Of a stretch of DNA of 49,761 nucleotides, positions 32,848 to 42,018 are shown piece after piece (position 1 is the stretch's first letter; each line of letters opens with the position of its first letter). The stretch is taken from assembly GCA_026707285.1 (NCBI GenBank), contig JAPOXD010000025.1, forward strand, positions 1 to 49,761. The letters run 5' to 3'. The notes under the pieces were generated by a model. The model saw nothing but the letters and a program-made list of their open reading frames with translations. It was not told the DNA's origin and made no database searches. Both the position numbers and the translations under genes were made by a program. The DNA comes from Chloroflexota bacterium (lineage in GTDB: Bacteria > Chloroflexota > UBA11872).

Positions 32848-33288
32848 GTGAACGTCAACGTTCGGCAGCGCGTGACCGACGTGCTCAACGCGATGCGCGA
32901 CTTCAACCTCGCCGAACTTGAGATCCGCATCGGCTCGGAGCGGGTGAGCTTGCGCCGGGCCGGGTTCTCGGCGGTGCGTGAACCGGCGGGCGCTCCGGCT
33001 ACCGTCGCGCCGGCGGAGCCGGCCGGCCACCTGGTACGGGCGCCGCTTGCCGGCACATTCTTCGCCACGCCCAAGCCCGGCGACCCCGCGTTTGTGCAGG
33101 TGGGTCAGCAGATTCGCGAGGGTGACCTGGTCGGTCTCGTCGAGGCCATGAAGGTGTTCAACGAAGTGCTGTCCGACGTTGATGGGCGGGTGGCGCGCGT
33201 TCTGGTGCGCAGCGGTGACGGCGTGGCCGCGGGCCAGCCGCTGCTGCGCGTGGACGCGGAAGCTTCAGCCCAGGGTGGGTATCCTTAG
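32848..33288 (+). CDS. accB: Biotin carboxyl carrier protein of acetyl-CoA carboxylase
   Basis: It carries the biotin that AccC carboxylates. The 146-residue protein has an N-terminal segment (VLNAMRDFNLAELEIRIG), a linker rich in Ala and Pro, and the biotinyl domain beginning VRAPLAGTFFATPKPGD near residue 65. The biotin-attachment lysine is in VEAMKVFNEV near residue 112. Start is GTG. It precedes the biotin transporter bioY after only 3 bases, so carrier and cofactor import are probably co-expressed. Confidence 0.95.
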   Translation: MNVNVRQRVTDVLNAMRDFNLAELEIRIGSERVSLRRAGFSAVREPAGAPATVAPAEPAGHLVRAPLAGTFFATPKPGDPAFVQVGQQIREGDLVGLVEAMKVFNEVLSDVDGRVARVLVRSGDGVAAGQPLLRVDAEASAQGGYP

Positions 33289-33291
33289 CCC

Positions 33292-33924
33292 ATGTCGACC
33301 GTGATCACAGCCGTACGTCGCCGCCCGTCCATCGTGGTGTCCGACGCCCTGCTGATTGGCGCATTCACGGTGATGATGTGGCCGGCGGCGCACGCCAAAG
33401 TTGAGGCCGAACCCGTCCCCTACACCTTGCAGGTGTTGATGGTGCTGCTGGCCGGCCTGCTGCTGGGTCCCTGGCGTGCCGGCGCCTCCATGGGCCTCTA
33501 CGCCATCATCGGATTCGCCGGAGCGCCCATTTTCGCTCGCGGCGGCGGACCGGCCTACTTCTTCTCGCCGTCGGCCGGGTACATCTACGGATTTGTCATC
33601 GCGGCGGTGGTGGTGGGCCTGACCGCGCAGTTTCTGCGCCGGCGCTTCGAGGCCCGATCGGACGGCAGCCAGGGAGTGATCGAGCGATTCGCCAAGGTCG
33701 AGTTGCCGGCCGCGCTGGCGGGCATTCCGATCATCTACATCTTTGGCGTCAACCACCTCGCCCTGTACTATCTGCTCGCCACTGACAAGTCCAATCCGTG
33801 GGGGCTGGCCTGGCTCAATGGCGCCGGGATTTTCATCTGGTACGACGCCATCAAGGCCGCCATCGCGGCGACCATTGCGAGCAGTGCCGGGCTACAGAGA
33901 GAGGTAATGCGTGGCAACGTTTGA
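33292..33924 (+). CDS. bioY: BioY, biotin-specific transport S-component
   Basis: A membrane substrate-binding component for biotin uptake, working alone or with ECF ATPase subunits. The 210-residue protein has about six hydrophobic helices and the BioY signatures VPYTLQVLMVLLAGLLLGPW near residue 42 and GAPIFARGGGPAYFFSPSAG near residue 77, then YIYGFVIAAVVVG. No ECF A/A'/T genes lie nearby. Placement between accB and acpP ties biotin import to fatty-acid synthesis. Its 3' end overlaps acpP by 14 bases. Confidence 0.93.
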   Translation: MSTVITAVRRRPSIVVSDALLIGAFTVMMWPAAHAKVEAEPVPYTLQVLMVLLAGLLLGPWRAGASMGLYAIIGFAGAPIFARGGGPAYFFSPSAGYIYGFVIAAVVVGLTAQFLRRRFEARSDGSQGVIERFAKVELPAALAGIPIIYIFGVNHLALYYLLATDKSNPWGLAWLNGAGIFIWYDAIKAAIAATIASSAGLQREVMRGNV

Positions 33925-34150
33925 ACGGGTAGTGGCCGTAATCGCCGACAAGCTCGATATTCCCGCCGAGGACATCGGGGAGGAGTCGAAGTTTGTCGAG
34001 GACCTCAACGCCGACTCGCTGGACCAGGTTGAGTTGATCATGGCGCTCGAGGACGAATACGACATCACGATTCCTGACGAAGACGCCCAGAAGATCGTCT
34101 CCGTCAAGGACGCGCTGGACTACATCGACACGAACGTCGAGTCGGGTTAA
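33911..34150 (+). CDS. acpP: Acyl carrier protein
   Basis: A 79-residue acidic four-helix protein that carries growing acyl chains on phosphopantetheine. The attachment serine is in EDLNADSLDQVELIMALED near residue 37. The tail ITIPDEDAQKIVSVKDALDYI is typical. Start is GTG at 33911 with GAGAGAGG seven bases upstream, inside the end of bioY. CoaD in this window makes the cofactor precursor. Confidence 0.96.
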   Translation: MATFERVVAVIADKLDIPAEDIGEESKFVEDLNADSLDQVELIMALEDEYDITIPDEDAQKIVSVKDALDYIDTNVESG

Positions 34151-34271
34151 AGCGACCGCGGAGCGGCCATAGTCGCAGGGCTTCGGTCGGCCGTTCGCGC
34201 CCGGTACCGTCGACTGAAGACTTGGCCCCGGATGGGCCCGTGGCGCGCGGGTACTATCGGCAGCGGCGACG

Positions 34272-35651
34272 ATGCGTTGTGACCCTGAAAGCACGCCAAT
34301 GAACGTGGTGCGGCCGCCTCAGGCCGATTCAGCCACCGCCCACTTCGAGGCGGCGCGCGAGGTCCTGGTTGCCGGCATCTCGGGGACGGCGCGTGAAAAC
34401 GCGGCGCTGGGGCAGGCGATGCTCGCGGCCCGCGGGGAAGGCCCCTACATCATCGCGCCGGATGGGCGCCGCTATCTGGACTATTTCTCCGGCTTCGGCT
34501 CCGTCATCCTCGGGTACGACCACGCCGGCGTGCGCGGGGCGATCGAGCAAGCGCTCGACATGGGCATCATCCACGGGCCCGAGACGGTCTACCAGGAACA
34601 GCTCGCGCGGCGCATCGTGAACCTGGTGCCCTCGGCCGACATGGTGCGCTTCGCCAATTCGGGCTCGGAAGCCACGATGGCGGCAATCCGATTGGCGCGA
34701 GCCCATACCCAACGGACGAAGATCCTCAAGTTCGAAGGCCACTTCCACGGCATCCACGAGCACGTGCTCTACAACACGCATCCGGAGCCTCGCACGGTCA
34801 CGCCCGGCGAGATCGTGGAGACCTCCGCGGATTCAGCCGGCATCCCTTCCGCATTCGCTGACGCCGTGATCGTCGTGCCTTGGAATGACCTGTCGGCCGT
34901 AAACCATGCCTTCGAGCGTCATGGGACGGACATCGCCGCCGTCATCATGGAGCCGATCAACTACAACGCCGGCGCCCTGCTGGCGGACATCGACTACCTC
35001 CGGGCCGTGCGCGAGATCACGCGCGATCACGGCAGCGTGCTGATCTTCGACGAGGTGTTGTCGGGATTTCGCACCGGCGCCGACTGCGCGCAGGGCTTCT
35101 ACGGCGTCACGCCCGACGTGACGCTGCTGGGCAAGGCGGTGGCGAACGGCGTGCCGCTGGCAGTCATTGCGGGTCGGCGTGAGGTGATGTCGGAGCTCGC
35201 GCCGCTGGGCCAGTCGGCGCATAGCGGGACCTACTCCGGCCACATCTTCGGCGTCAAGGCGGCGTTGGCCACGCTCGATGCGCTGGAGGCACCGGGCGTC
35301 TTCGATGGCGAATCGGGCTTGCTCGCGATGTCCGAGCGGCTCTACAGCGGATTGCGGGACATCTTCGAGCACCGGGACATTCGCTGCCGCGTCCAGGGCG
35401 TGGGCCCGCGATTCGCGCTCTACTTCGGCCTCGACCCGGATGTGGAGCCGCGCGCCTATCAGGACATTGCCGGCCACGACTCCGACACCCTGAAGCAATT
35501 CGCGCGGGCCTGCTACGCGCGCGGCGTCTATTTACACGTATACGAGGTGGTGGTTGGCCACCACGGCTTCGGCACCGCGCACGACGCAACGGTCATCGAC
35601 GACACGCTGAACCGGGTGGACGCCGCGTGTGTCGACCTGATGGCCGACTGA
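34272..35651 (+). CDS. Class-III PLP-dependent aminotransferase
   Basis: A 459-residue fold-type I aminotransferase of the class-III (glutamate-1-semialdehyde mutase-like) group. It has MVRFANSGSEATMAAIRLARA near residue 130, GHFHGIHEHV near residue 157, IFDEVLSGFR near residue 260 and the PLP lysine in LLGKAVANGVPLAVIAG near residue 295. It differs enough from HemL that heme synthesis should not be assumed. Two starts are possible: ATG 34272 (used here, 13 bases after a TACTAT -10-like box) and ATG 34299. It is convergent with nuoN and shows no link to its neighbours. Confidence 0.85.
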   Translation: MRCDPESTPMNVVRPPQADSATAHFEAAREVLVAGISGTARENAALGQAMLAARGEGPYIIAPDGRRYLDYFSGFGSVILGYDHAGVRGAIEQALDMGIIHGPETVYQEQLARRIVNLVPSADMVRFANSGSEATMAAIRLARAHTQRTKILKFEGHFHGIHEHVLYNTHPEPRTVTPGEIVETSADSAGIPSAFADAVIVVPWNDLSAVNHAFERHGTDIAAVIMEPINYNAGALLADIDYLRAVREITRDHGSVLIFDEVLSGFRTGADCAQGFYGVTPDVTLLGKAVANGVPLAVIAGRREVMSELAPLGQSAHSGTYSGHIFGVKAALATLDALEAPGVFDGESGLLAMSERLYSGLRDIFEHRDIRCRVQGVGPRFALYFGLDPDVEPRAYQDIAGHDSDTLKQFARACYARGVYLHVYEVVVGHHGFGTAHDATVIDDTLNRVDAACVDLMAD

Positions 35652-35665
35652 GGCCGTAGCGGCCT
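35651..35665. terminator. Inverted repeat between the class-III aminotransferase and nuoN
   Basis: AGGCC-GTAGC-GGCCT is a perfect 5-bp inverted repeat with a 5-base loop that spans both stop codons of these convergent genes. There is no T tract on either strand, so it may be only a weak bidirectional terminator. Confidence 0.3.
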
Positions 35666-37193
35666 AGAAGAGCCCCGTCGCGACGGACGACTGCGCCCAC
35701 GCCAGGATGCCGCCGCCGACGATGCCAAGCGCCAACGTCGCGCCCGCGGTGGCAGTTATGACGGCGGTGTGCAGGTCGGCCACTTCAGCTGAGGGCTCGC
35801 CGTCGGACGCCGCCTCGGCGTCGGGATCGCTCATGAACATCTGCACGATCACGCGCAGGTAGTAGAACGCCGAAACAACCGACGTCACCACCAACACGAT
35901 GGCGAGCCAGCCCAGATCCGACTCAACCGCGGCCTGAAGGATATAGAGCTTGCCGAAGAATCCGGTCAGCGGCGGGATGCCGGTCAGTCCGAGCATGAAC
36001 ACCGCCATGGCCGCCGCGGGCAATGGGGAGCGCTGCATCAGGCCGCGGAATGCGGAGATCTCGTTGCTTCCGGTCTGATACTCGACGACGTGCGCGACGG
36101 CGAACGCGCCGAAGTTCATGAAGGCGTAGACGAAGCCGTAGAACAGCACCGACGGCAGGCCCACGAAATCGAAGGAGGCAAAGCCGGTGTCGGCTTCGAC
36201 CCGCGTGACCGCCGCGAGCCCGACCAGCATGTAGCCGGTGTGCGCAATGCTCGAGTACCCGAGCATGCGCTTGATGTTCGACTGTGAAATAGCCACGAGG
36301 TTGCCGACGATCATCGTCATGCTGGCGATGATGGCGATGGCGAGGGCGACGTTGAGCACCACCGCGGGATCGGCTCCCGTGTCGGCGCCCTGGAATCCGA
36401 ATCCCAGCCCGACGACGCGCGCCAGCAGCGCCACGGCGGCAACCTTGGGACCCACCGAGATGAACGCGGCCAGGGGTGTGGGCGCGCCCTGATAGGCGTC
36501 GGGCGTCCACGCGTGGAATGGGACCGCGGCGACCTTGAACCCGAAGCCGACGAGGATGAGCCCGATGGCAAACAGCATCCACGGGCTCGCGCCGACGGTC
36601 ATGATGCGCTCGGCAAGCTCGGGGAAGTAGGTCGTGCCGGTGAGGCCGTAAGTCCAGGCGATGCCGTAGACCAGCACCGCGGTCGCAAACGCTCCGAGCA
36701 CGAGGTACTTCATCGCCGCTTCGACCGAATCTCGCCGGAATCGGGTCATGGCCGTGAGCACGTACACCGGCACCGCCATCAGCTCCAGGGCGATGAAGGC
36801 CGTCACCCAATCGACGGCCCCGGCCATGAGCAGCATGCCGCTGAGCGAGAACTGCAGAGTGGCCGCCGTCTCGGTGAACGGCACGCGCTCGAAGCGTTGG
36901 GCGACGGTCAGGACGGCGAGCGATCCGACGACCAGGAACAGGGCGCGGAAGAACGTCGAGAACCCGTCGATGACCAGTTGACCGCTGAAGATTTCGAGCG
37001 CGCCGCCGTCGATCGGCTGCCGCAAGGCCATCACGATGCCCGCGGTGGCGTTGGCGCCCAAGGCGATGCTGACCGACCACCAGCGGTCGTCGTTGCGCAG
37101 GATAGCCGTCCAAAGCAGCAGCAACATGGCGCTGCCCGCCACGATGATCTCCGGCAGAATCCAGGTCAGGTCGGCAGCGTTGACTTCGCCCAT
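35664..37193 (-). CDS. nuoN: NADH-quinone oxidoreductase subunit N
   Basis: One of three antiporter-like membrane subunits of respiratory complex I, thought to move one proton per cycle. The 509-residue protein has about 14 hydrophobic helices, including the family blocks FIALELMAVPVYVLTAM near residue 130, PFHAWTPDAYQGAPTPLAAF near residue 225 and KRMLGYSSIAHTGYMLVGL near residue 300. It is the last gene of the nuo operon, four bases after nuoM, and its 3' end faces the class-III aminotransferase. Confidence 0.96.
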   Translation of the reverse strand: MGEVNAADLTWILPEIIVAGSAMLLLLWTAILRNDDRWWSVSIALGANATAGIVMALRQPIDGGALEIFSGQLVIDGFSTFFRALFLVVGSLAVLTVAQRFERVPFTETAATLQFSLSGMLLMAGAVDWVTAFIALELMAVPVYVLTAMTRFRRDSVEAAMKYLVLGAFATAVLVYGIAWTYGLTGTTYFPELAERIMTVGASPWMLFAIGLILVGFGFKVAAVPFHAWTPDAYQGAPTPLAAFISVGPKVAAVALLARVVGLGFGFQGADTGADPAVVLNVALAIAIIASMTMIVGNLVAISQSNIKRMLGYSSIAHTGYMLVGLAAVTRVEADTGFASFDFVGLPSVLFYGFVYAFMNFGAFAVAHVVEYQTGSNEISAFRGLMQRSPLPAAAMAVFMLGLTGIPPLTGFFGKLYILQAAVESDLGWLAIVLVVTSVVSAFYYLRVIVQMFMSDPDAEAASDGEPSAEVADLHTAVITATAGATLALGIVGGGILAWAQSSVATGLF

Positions 37194-37197
37194 GGCG

Positions 37198-38679
37198 CTA
37201 GCTCACCAACCCGGCCGTCGCGCCGGTAATCATGTCAATGAATGTCGCCGGATAGATGCCGATCCACAGCACCAGCACGGCCAGCGCGGCGAATGCCGCT
37301 CCCTCCACGCGGTTCATGTCGCTGATCGAGCTGAGCGCGTCGTTGCGCAGGCGACCCAGCACCACGCGCTGGTACATCCAGAGCATGTAGGCCGCGGCGA
37401 GCACCACGCCGATCGCGGCCGTGACGCCGGCGCCGATGCCGTAGTCGAACGCGCCGACCAGGACGAGGAACTCGCCCACGAAGCTGCTCAGCATCGGCAG
37501 CCCGAGCGACGCCAGCGTGAAGAATCCAAGCGCGACGGCATACGCGGGCATCCGCGTCACCAGGCCGCCGAGCTCCGCGATCTGTCGGGTGTGAGCGCGG
37601 TCGTAGACCACGCCGACGGCGAGGAACAGCGCACCCGTGACGAGCCCGTGGCTCATCATCAGGATGATGGCGCCGTCGATGCCCGTCTGCGAGCCGCTGA
37701 AGATGCCAAGGGTCACGAATCCCATATGGCTCACGCTCGAGTAGGCGATGAGCTTCTTGAGATCGGGCTGGACCATGGCCACGAGGGCGCCGTAGATGAT
37801 GGCGACGATCGAGAGCACGATGAGCAGCCCGCGCAGGTCGGCCACCGCGTCGGGCGTCATGGGGAGCATGAAGCGCAGGAAACCGTAGGCGCCCATCTTT
37901 AGCAGCACGCCCGCTAGCAGCACGCTGCCGCCCGTTGGGGCCTCCACGTGGGCGTCGGGCAGCCACGTGTGGAAGGGGAACATGGGGACCTTGATCGCGA
38001 AGGCGAGCAGGAACGCCACGAACACCCACCGTTGCAGCCCGATCGCGGCGTCCTGCATGTGCGCCGGGATGGCCTCGATGTCAAAGGTCCCGGTGTTGAA
38101 TCGCAGTGCCAGAATCGCCACCAGCATCAGCACGCTGCCGGCGAAGGTGTAGAGGAAAAACTTGATCGTCGCGTAGATGCGGCGCTCGCCGCCCCAGATG
38201 CCGATCATCAGGTACATCGGGATCAGCATCATTTCCCAGAACACGTAGAACAGGATGAAATCGAGCGTGACGAACACGCCCATCATTCCGGTCTGCAGCA
38301 GCAGCAGATTCAGGAAAAACTCGCGCGCTCGGGTCTTGATCGTCAGCCACGAGGTGGCCGCGACGACCGGACCGAGGATGCCCGTCAGCAGCACCATCAG
38401 GATCGAGATGCCATCGACCCCCAGCTTGTAGTTGATGCCGAGGGCCGGAATCCACTCGGCGAACTCGCCGTGCTGATACGCCAGCTCGGGATCGAACTCG
38501 GTGTTGAAGGTTATGACGATGATGATCGCGAGGATCAGCTGCGCCAGGGTGGCGCCAAAGGCCGACAGGGCTTGCAGATTGCGGGTGCGCGCGAGCAGCA
38601 CCAAGGGAATGCCGATGATCAGCGGCAGCCACAGCAGCAGCGACAGCAGCGGAAGGTTGAGTGCGGCTTCGCCGCTCAT
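37198..38679 (-). CDS. nuoM: NADH-quinone oxidoreductase subunit M
   Basis: Second antiporter-like proton-channel subunit of complex I; 493 residues, about 14 helices. Conserved blocks are YVFWEMMLIPMYLMIGIWGG near residue 145, IKVPMFPFHTWLPDAHVEAP near residue 230 and KKLIAYSSVSHMGFVTLGIF near residue 308, with the expected charged residues. The start overlaps the nuoL stop by 4 bases (ATGA), showing tight coupling. The size is normal. Confidence 0.97.
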   Translation of the reverse strand: MSGEAALNLPLLSLLLWLPLIIGIPLVLLARTRNLQALSAFGATLAQLILAIIIVITFNTEFDPELAYQHGEFAEWIPALGINYKLGVDGISILMVLLTGILGPVVAATSWLTIKTRAREFFLNLLLLQTGMMGVFVTLDFILFYVFWEMMLIPMYLMIGIWGGERRIYATIKFFLYTFAGSVLMLVAILALRFNTGTFDIEAIPAHMQDAAIGLQRWVFVAFLLAFAIKVPMFPFHTWLPDAHVEAPTGGSVLLAGVLLKMGAYGFLRFMLPMTPDAVADLRGLLIVLSIVAIIYGALVAMVQPDLKKLIAYSSVSHMGFVTLGIFSGSQTGIDGAIILMMSHGLVTGALFLAVGVVYDRAHTRQIAELGGLVTRMPAYAVALGFFTLASLGLPMLSSFVGEFLVLVGAFDYGIGAGVTAAIGVVLAAAYMLWMYQRVVLGRLRNDALSSISDMNRVEGAAFAALAVLVLWIGIYPATFIDMITGATAGLVS

Positions 38680-40607
38680 GTCGCGTTCCCGCCGAAGATC
38701 ATGAGCCCGCCGATGACCAGCACGATGCCCACCACCATGAGCAGGGCATAGTTCTGCGCCTGGCCGGTCTGCAAGCGCTGCATTTCGCCGCTCAGGCGGC
38801 GTGTTACGGCGCCTGACGCGTTCACCAGGCCGTCGATGACGCCGGCGTCAAAGCCCCACGACACCACGGCGATGGCGCGGGTCAGCATCACCATCAGGCC
38901 GTCGCCGAGATGGTCCATGTACCACTTGCGCTGGAAGAGCTTCTCGGCGCCCGGAGCCAGGCGGCGCGCGGCGTCCGGGATCGGAACGCCCCGTCGGTAG
39001 GCGAGGAAGGCGATGGCCACGCCGGATAGGGCCACCAACGTCGAGATGACGGCGAGGGCCACCGTGGGCGGATCGCCGGCGCCCTCGAAGTGGATGATGC
39101 CGGCCGTCTTGTACAGGTATTCGTGGAGAAAGCCGTGCTCGGGCGGAATCCCGAGGACTGCGCCCGCGACGACCGCGCCGATCGCCAGGATGCCGAGCGG
39201 CAGGGTCATCACCCAGGGCGATTCGTGGGCGTGGTCGTGGAGCGCCTGGTTGCGCGGCTTGCCGTGGAACGTCATCAGGATCATGCGCAGCGTGTAGAAC
39301 GCCGTCATCAGCGACACCACCAGGCCGACGATGAAGAAGAGCCAGAAGATGCCCGCGCCGTGGTCGGCGGCAAGCGACGCGCCCGCGGGTGCGGTGGCCT
39401 TCAGGAAGGCGCTGGCCAGGATCTCGTCCTTGCTCCAGAAGCCGGCGAGCGGAAACACGGCGGCGAGGGCCAGGCCGCCGAGCAGGAAGGTGCCGTAGGT
39501 GAGCGGCATCTTGCGCCACAACCCGCCCATCTGGCGCATGTCCTGCTCGTCGTTGAGGGCGTGGATGACGCTGCCGGACCCAAGGAACAGCAGCGCCTTG
39601 AAGAAAGCGTGCGTCGCCAGGTGGAAGATGGCAATGGAATACGCACCGGCCCCCAGGGCCACGAACATCAGCCCAAGCTGGCTCACGGTTGAATACGCCA
39701 ACACGCGTTTGATATCGGTCTGGACCAGGGCGATGGTCGCGGCGACGAAGGCCGTGACCGTCCCGATGGCGGCGACGAAGATTAGGGCCTCCGGCGAAAC
39801 CGTGTAGAGCGGATTCATCCGCGCCACGATGTACACCCCCGCCGTCACCATGGTTGCGGCATGGATCAGGGCGCTGACCGGTGTGGGGCCCTCCATCGCG
39901 TCCGGCAGCCACACGTGGAGCGGGAACTGGGCGGACTTGCCCATCGCGCCGATGAACAGCAGGAAGGCGATGGCGGTGGTCATGGCCGGGTCTTTGTCGC
40001 CGATGACCTCGAAGATTTCGCGGTAGCGGAGCGTGTCGAAGTGGAAGAACGCCAACACGATGCCGATGATGAACCCGAAGTCGCCGATGCGATTGACCAG
40101 GAAGGCCTTCGTGGCGGCGATATTGGCGCTGTGCCGGTCGTGCCAGTAGCCGATCAGCAGGTACGAGCACAGCCCCACCATTTCCCAAAAGATGAAAAGT
40201 TGGAGCAGGTTGTCCGACATGACCAGCATGACCATGCTGAACACGAACAGCGGAATCCAGGTGTGGAACCGGGACTTCGCCGCGTCGTGGTCCATGTAGC
40301 CCACGGAGTAGAGCGCCACCAGCGCGCTGACGCCCGTGACCACCAGCAGCATGACGACGGCGAGCGGGTCGAGCAGGAAGCCGATGTTGACGGCGAAGGT
40401 GCCGGAATCGACCCATGGATAGAAGGTCCAGCCGGGTTGGTCCGCCGTGATGCCGCCAATCCACAGCGCGACGGTGAGCACGAATGAGCCAAGGATGGCG
40501 CCGGTGGAAATCCAGCCGGTCGCGCGCGGAATGCGCCGCCCTGCGACGCCGTTGACGACGAACCCCAACAGCGGCGCGAATGGGATCAGCCAGACGACCT
40601 CAAACAC
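38676..40607 (-). CDS. nuoL: NADH-quinone oxidoreductase subunit L
   Basis: The largest antiporter-like subunit, at the distal end of the membrane arm, with the long lateral helix that ties the arm together. 643 residues. Key blocks are FIFWEMVGLCSYLLIGYW near residue 142, SAQFPLHVWLPDAMEGPTPV near residue 228 and IKRVLAYSTVSQLGLMFVAL near residue 305. The C-terminal part (about residues 540-640) holds the long amphipathic helix and final helix. It follows nuoK after 30 bases. Confidence 0.97.
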   Translation of the reverse strand: MFEVVWLIPFAPLLGFVVNGVAGRRIPRATGWISTGAILGSFVLTVALWIGGITADQPGWTFYPWVDSGTFAVNIGFLLDPLAVVMLLVVTGVSALVALYSVGYMDHDAAKSRFHTWIPLFVFSMVMLVMSDNLLQLFIFWEMVGLCSYLLIGYWHDRHSANIAATKAFLVNRIGDFGFIIGIVLAFFHFDTLRYREIFEVIGDKDPAMTTAIAFLLFIGAMGKSAQFPLHVWLPDAMEGPTPVSALIHAATMVTAGVYIVARMNPLYTVSPEALIFVAAIGTVTAFVAATIALVQTDIKRVLAYSTVSQLGLMFVALGAGAYSIAIFHLATHAFFKALLFLGSGSVIHALNDEQDMRQMGGLWRKMPLTYGTFLLGGLALAAVFPLAGFWSKDEILASAFLKATAPAGASLAADHGAGIFWLFFIVGLVVSLMTAFYTLRMILMTFHGKPRNQALHDHAHESPWVMTLPLGILAIGAVVAGAVLGIPPEHGFLHEYLYKTAGIIHFEGAGDPPTVALAVISTLVALSGVAIAFLAYRRGVPIPDAARRLAPGAEKLFQRKWYMDHLGDGLMVMLTRAIAVVSWGFDAGVIDGLVNASGAVTRRLSGEMQRLQTGQAQNYALLMVVGIVLVIGGLMIFGGNAT

Positions 40608-40637
40608 GGTCGTTGCCTAGCAGCGCTGGGTGCGGGG

Positions 40638-40937
40638 TCATCCGCGCAGGTCGTCCAACTGGTCAATGTTGACCACGGGGAACACGCGGCTCAGGGCGAC
40701 CAGGATCGCCAGACCGACGGCGACCTCGGCGGCCGCGACGGTGAGCGAGAAGATGACCATCACGTTGCCGGCCATGTCCTCGAGGAAGGTCGAGAACGCC
40801 GCCAGCGTGAGATTGGCGCCGTTGAGCATCAACTCGATCGAAATGAGCATCACGATGATGTTGCGGCGTAGCAGCGTGCCCAGCACCCCGAGCGAGAAGA
40901 GCAGGCCGCCGACGACCAGGTAAGCGTTGAGATCCAT
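40638..40937 (-). CDS. nuoK: NADH-quinone oxidoreductase subunit K
   Basis: A 99-residue three-helix subunit of the complex I membrane arm. Conserved features are the first helix (LVVGGLLFSLGVLGTL), the buried glutamate in MLISIELMLNGANLTLAAF near residue 35 and a second glutamate in VAAAEVAVGLAILVAL near residue 72, both part of the central proton path. The ATG shares one base with the nuoJ stop (TGATG). Confidence 0.96.
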   Translation of the reverse strand: MDLNAYLVVGGLLFSLGVLGTLLRRNIIVMLISIELMLNGANLTLAAFSTFLEDMAGNVMVIFSLTVAAAEVAVGLAILVALSRVFPVVNIDQLDDLRG

Positions 40938-41527
40938 CAGGACGCGGCCTCGCCCGATTCGCCGGCCTCGGCGGCCTCCGGCATGGCTTCGAGCTCGCGA
41001 TCGAATCGCCGCGCCAGGATGATCGCGCCGATGGCCGCGACCAGCAGCAGGACGCTGGCAACCTCGAAGGGCAACAGGTACTCGCTGAACAGGACCGCGG
41101 CGATGGCCTGGGTGCTGCCGCCGAGGTCCGAGATCGTCTGCGGCGGAAATGCTCCCAGGAACGCCTCGCGGACCTCGGGCGTGCCGACGCCGACGAAGAC
41201 GGCCTCAATCGCCAGCAACACGGCCAACGGCACTGCCAGCCACAGCTGTCGGTGGACGAACCGCTCGTGCGCAATGCCGCGCATGTCCAGCATCATCAGC
41301 GTGAACAGAAACAGCACCACGATGGCGCCGGCGTAGACGATGATCTGGACCACGGCCAGGAAGCCGGCGCCCAGGATCACGAACAGCCCGGCCACGTGGA
41401 AGATCACGTAGACCAGCGACAGGGCAGAGTGCACGGGGTTGCGCAGGGCCAGCACCCCCACGCCGCCAGTGACGGCCATGAAGGCGAGATACCAAAAGGC
41501 GATGACTTCGGCGAGGTTGTCAGTCAT
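40937..41527 (-). CDS. nuoJ: NADH-quinone oxidoreductase subunit J
   Basis: A 196-residue membrane-arm subunit with five helices, including AVTGGVGVLALRNPVHSALS near residue 18 and the third helix VQIIVYAGAIVVLFLFTLMM near residue 60, whose rotation is linked to the enzyme cycle. A 45-residue charged stretch sits between helices three and four or four and five, longer than in E. coli but common in other groups. The acidic tail is EAAEAGESGEAAS. Its start overlaps nuoI by 8 bases. Confidence 0.93.
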   Translation of the reverse strand: MTDNLAEVIAFWYLAFMAVTGGVGVLALRNPVHSALSLVYVIFHVAGLFVILGAGFLAVVQIIVYAGAIVVLFLFTLMMLDMRGIAHERFVHRQLWLAVPLAVLLAIEAVFVGVGTPEVREAFLGAFPPQTISDLGGSTQAIAAVLFSEYLLPFEVASVLLLVAAIGAIILARRFDRELEAMPEAAEAGESGEAAS

Positions 41528-42011
41528 CGCCGAACCACAGCCGGGGACGTGTTCCCGGACCGATGTTTTGATCTTCGAGCGACCGGTTTTCGAGGTCGTG
41601 CTCGTAGATGTCGATCATCTTGAAGCCGTCGATCAATAGACCGCGGCGATCCTCGGTAACGAGGTGGAAATCGTGGGTTCGCTGGAGCGCGTCGACGGGG
41701 CAAGCCTCGATGCAGAAGTAGCAGAAGACGCACCGGCCCACGTCGAAGAGATAGCGGTCCACCACGCGGGTGCCGTCTTCCCCCTCGCTCGTGTCGACCC
41801 GAATCACGTCGTTGGGGCATGCAGTCTCGCAGAGCCCGCAGCCAACGCACGTGAGACCGTTCGTGACCTCGTCGCGGCGCATGCCCACCTGACCCCGGAA
41901 GCGATAGGCGATGTCGCGCACGTTCTCGGGGTACATGATCGTGGCGGGCTTGCGTGCGCCCACCTTGAAGACGGTGGCGAAGCCTTTGAGAATTCCTGAA
42001 CCTAGCGGCAT
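41520..42011 (-). CDS. nuoI: NADH-quinone oxidoreductase subunit I
   Basis: The 163-residue ferredoxin-like subunit that carries two [4Fe-4S] clusters (N6a and N6b). Both binding motifs are complete: CVGCGLCETACP near residue 55 and CVFCYFCIEACPVDAL near residue 95. The N-terminal helix ATIMYPENVRD is typical. In other organisms NuoI passes electrons to cluster N2 on NuoB, which is not encoded in this operon. Confidence 0.96.
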   Translation of the reverse strand: MPLGSGILKGFATVFKVGARKPATIMYPENVRDIAYRFRGQVGMRRDEVTNGLTCVGCGLCETACPNDVIRVDTSEGEDGTRVVDRYLFDVGRCVFCYFCIEACPVDALQRTHDFHLVTEDRRGLLIDGFKMIDIYEHDLENRSLEDQNIGPGTRPRLWFGDD

Positions 42012-42018
42012 CGCGTTC

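Noticed and set aside
34272..35651. Naming the class-III aminotransferase as HemL
   Set aside because: The PLP motifs fit the class, but N-terminal and substrate-loop sequence do not clearly match glutamate-1-semialdehyde mutase and no heme genes are adjacent.
38848..40464. A 538-codon frame in another phase of nuoL
   Set aside because: nuoL reads through without a break and has all its motifs, so this is a shadow frame, not a frameshifted gene.
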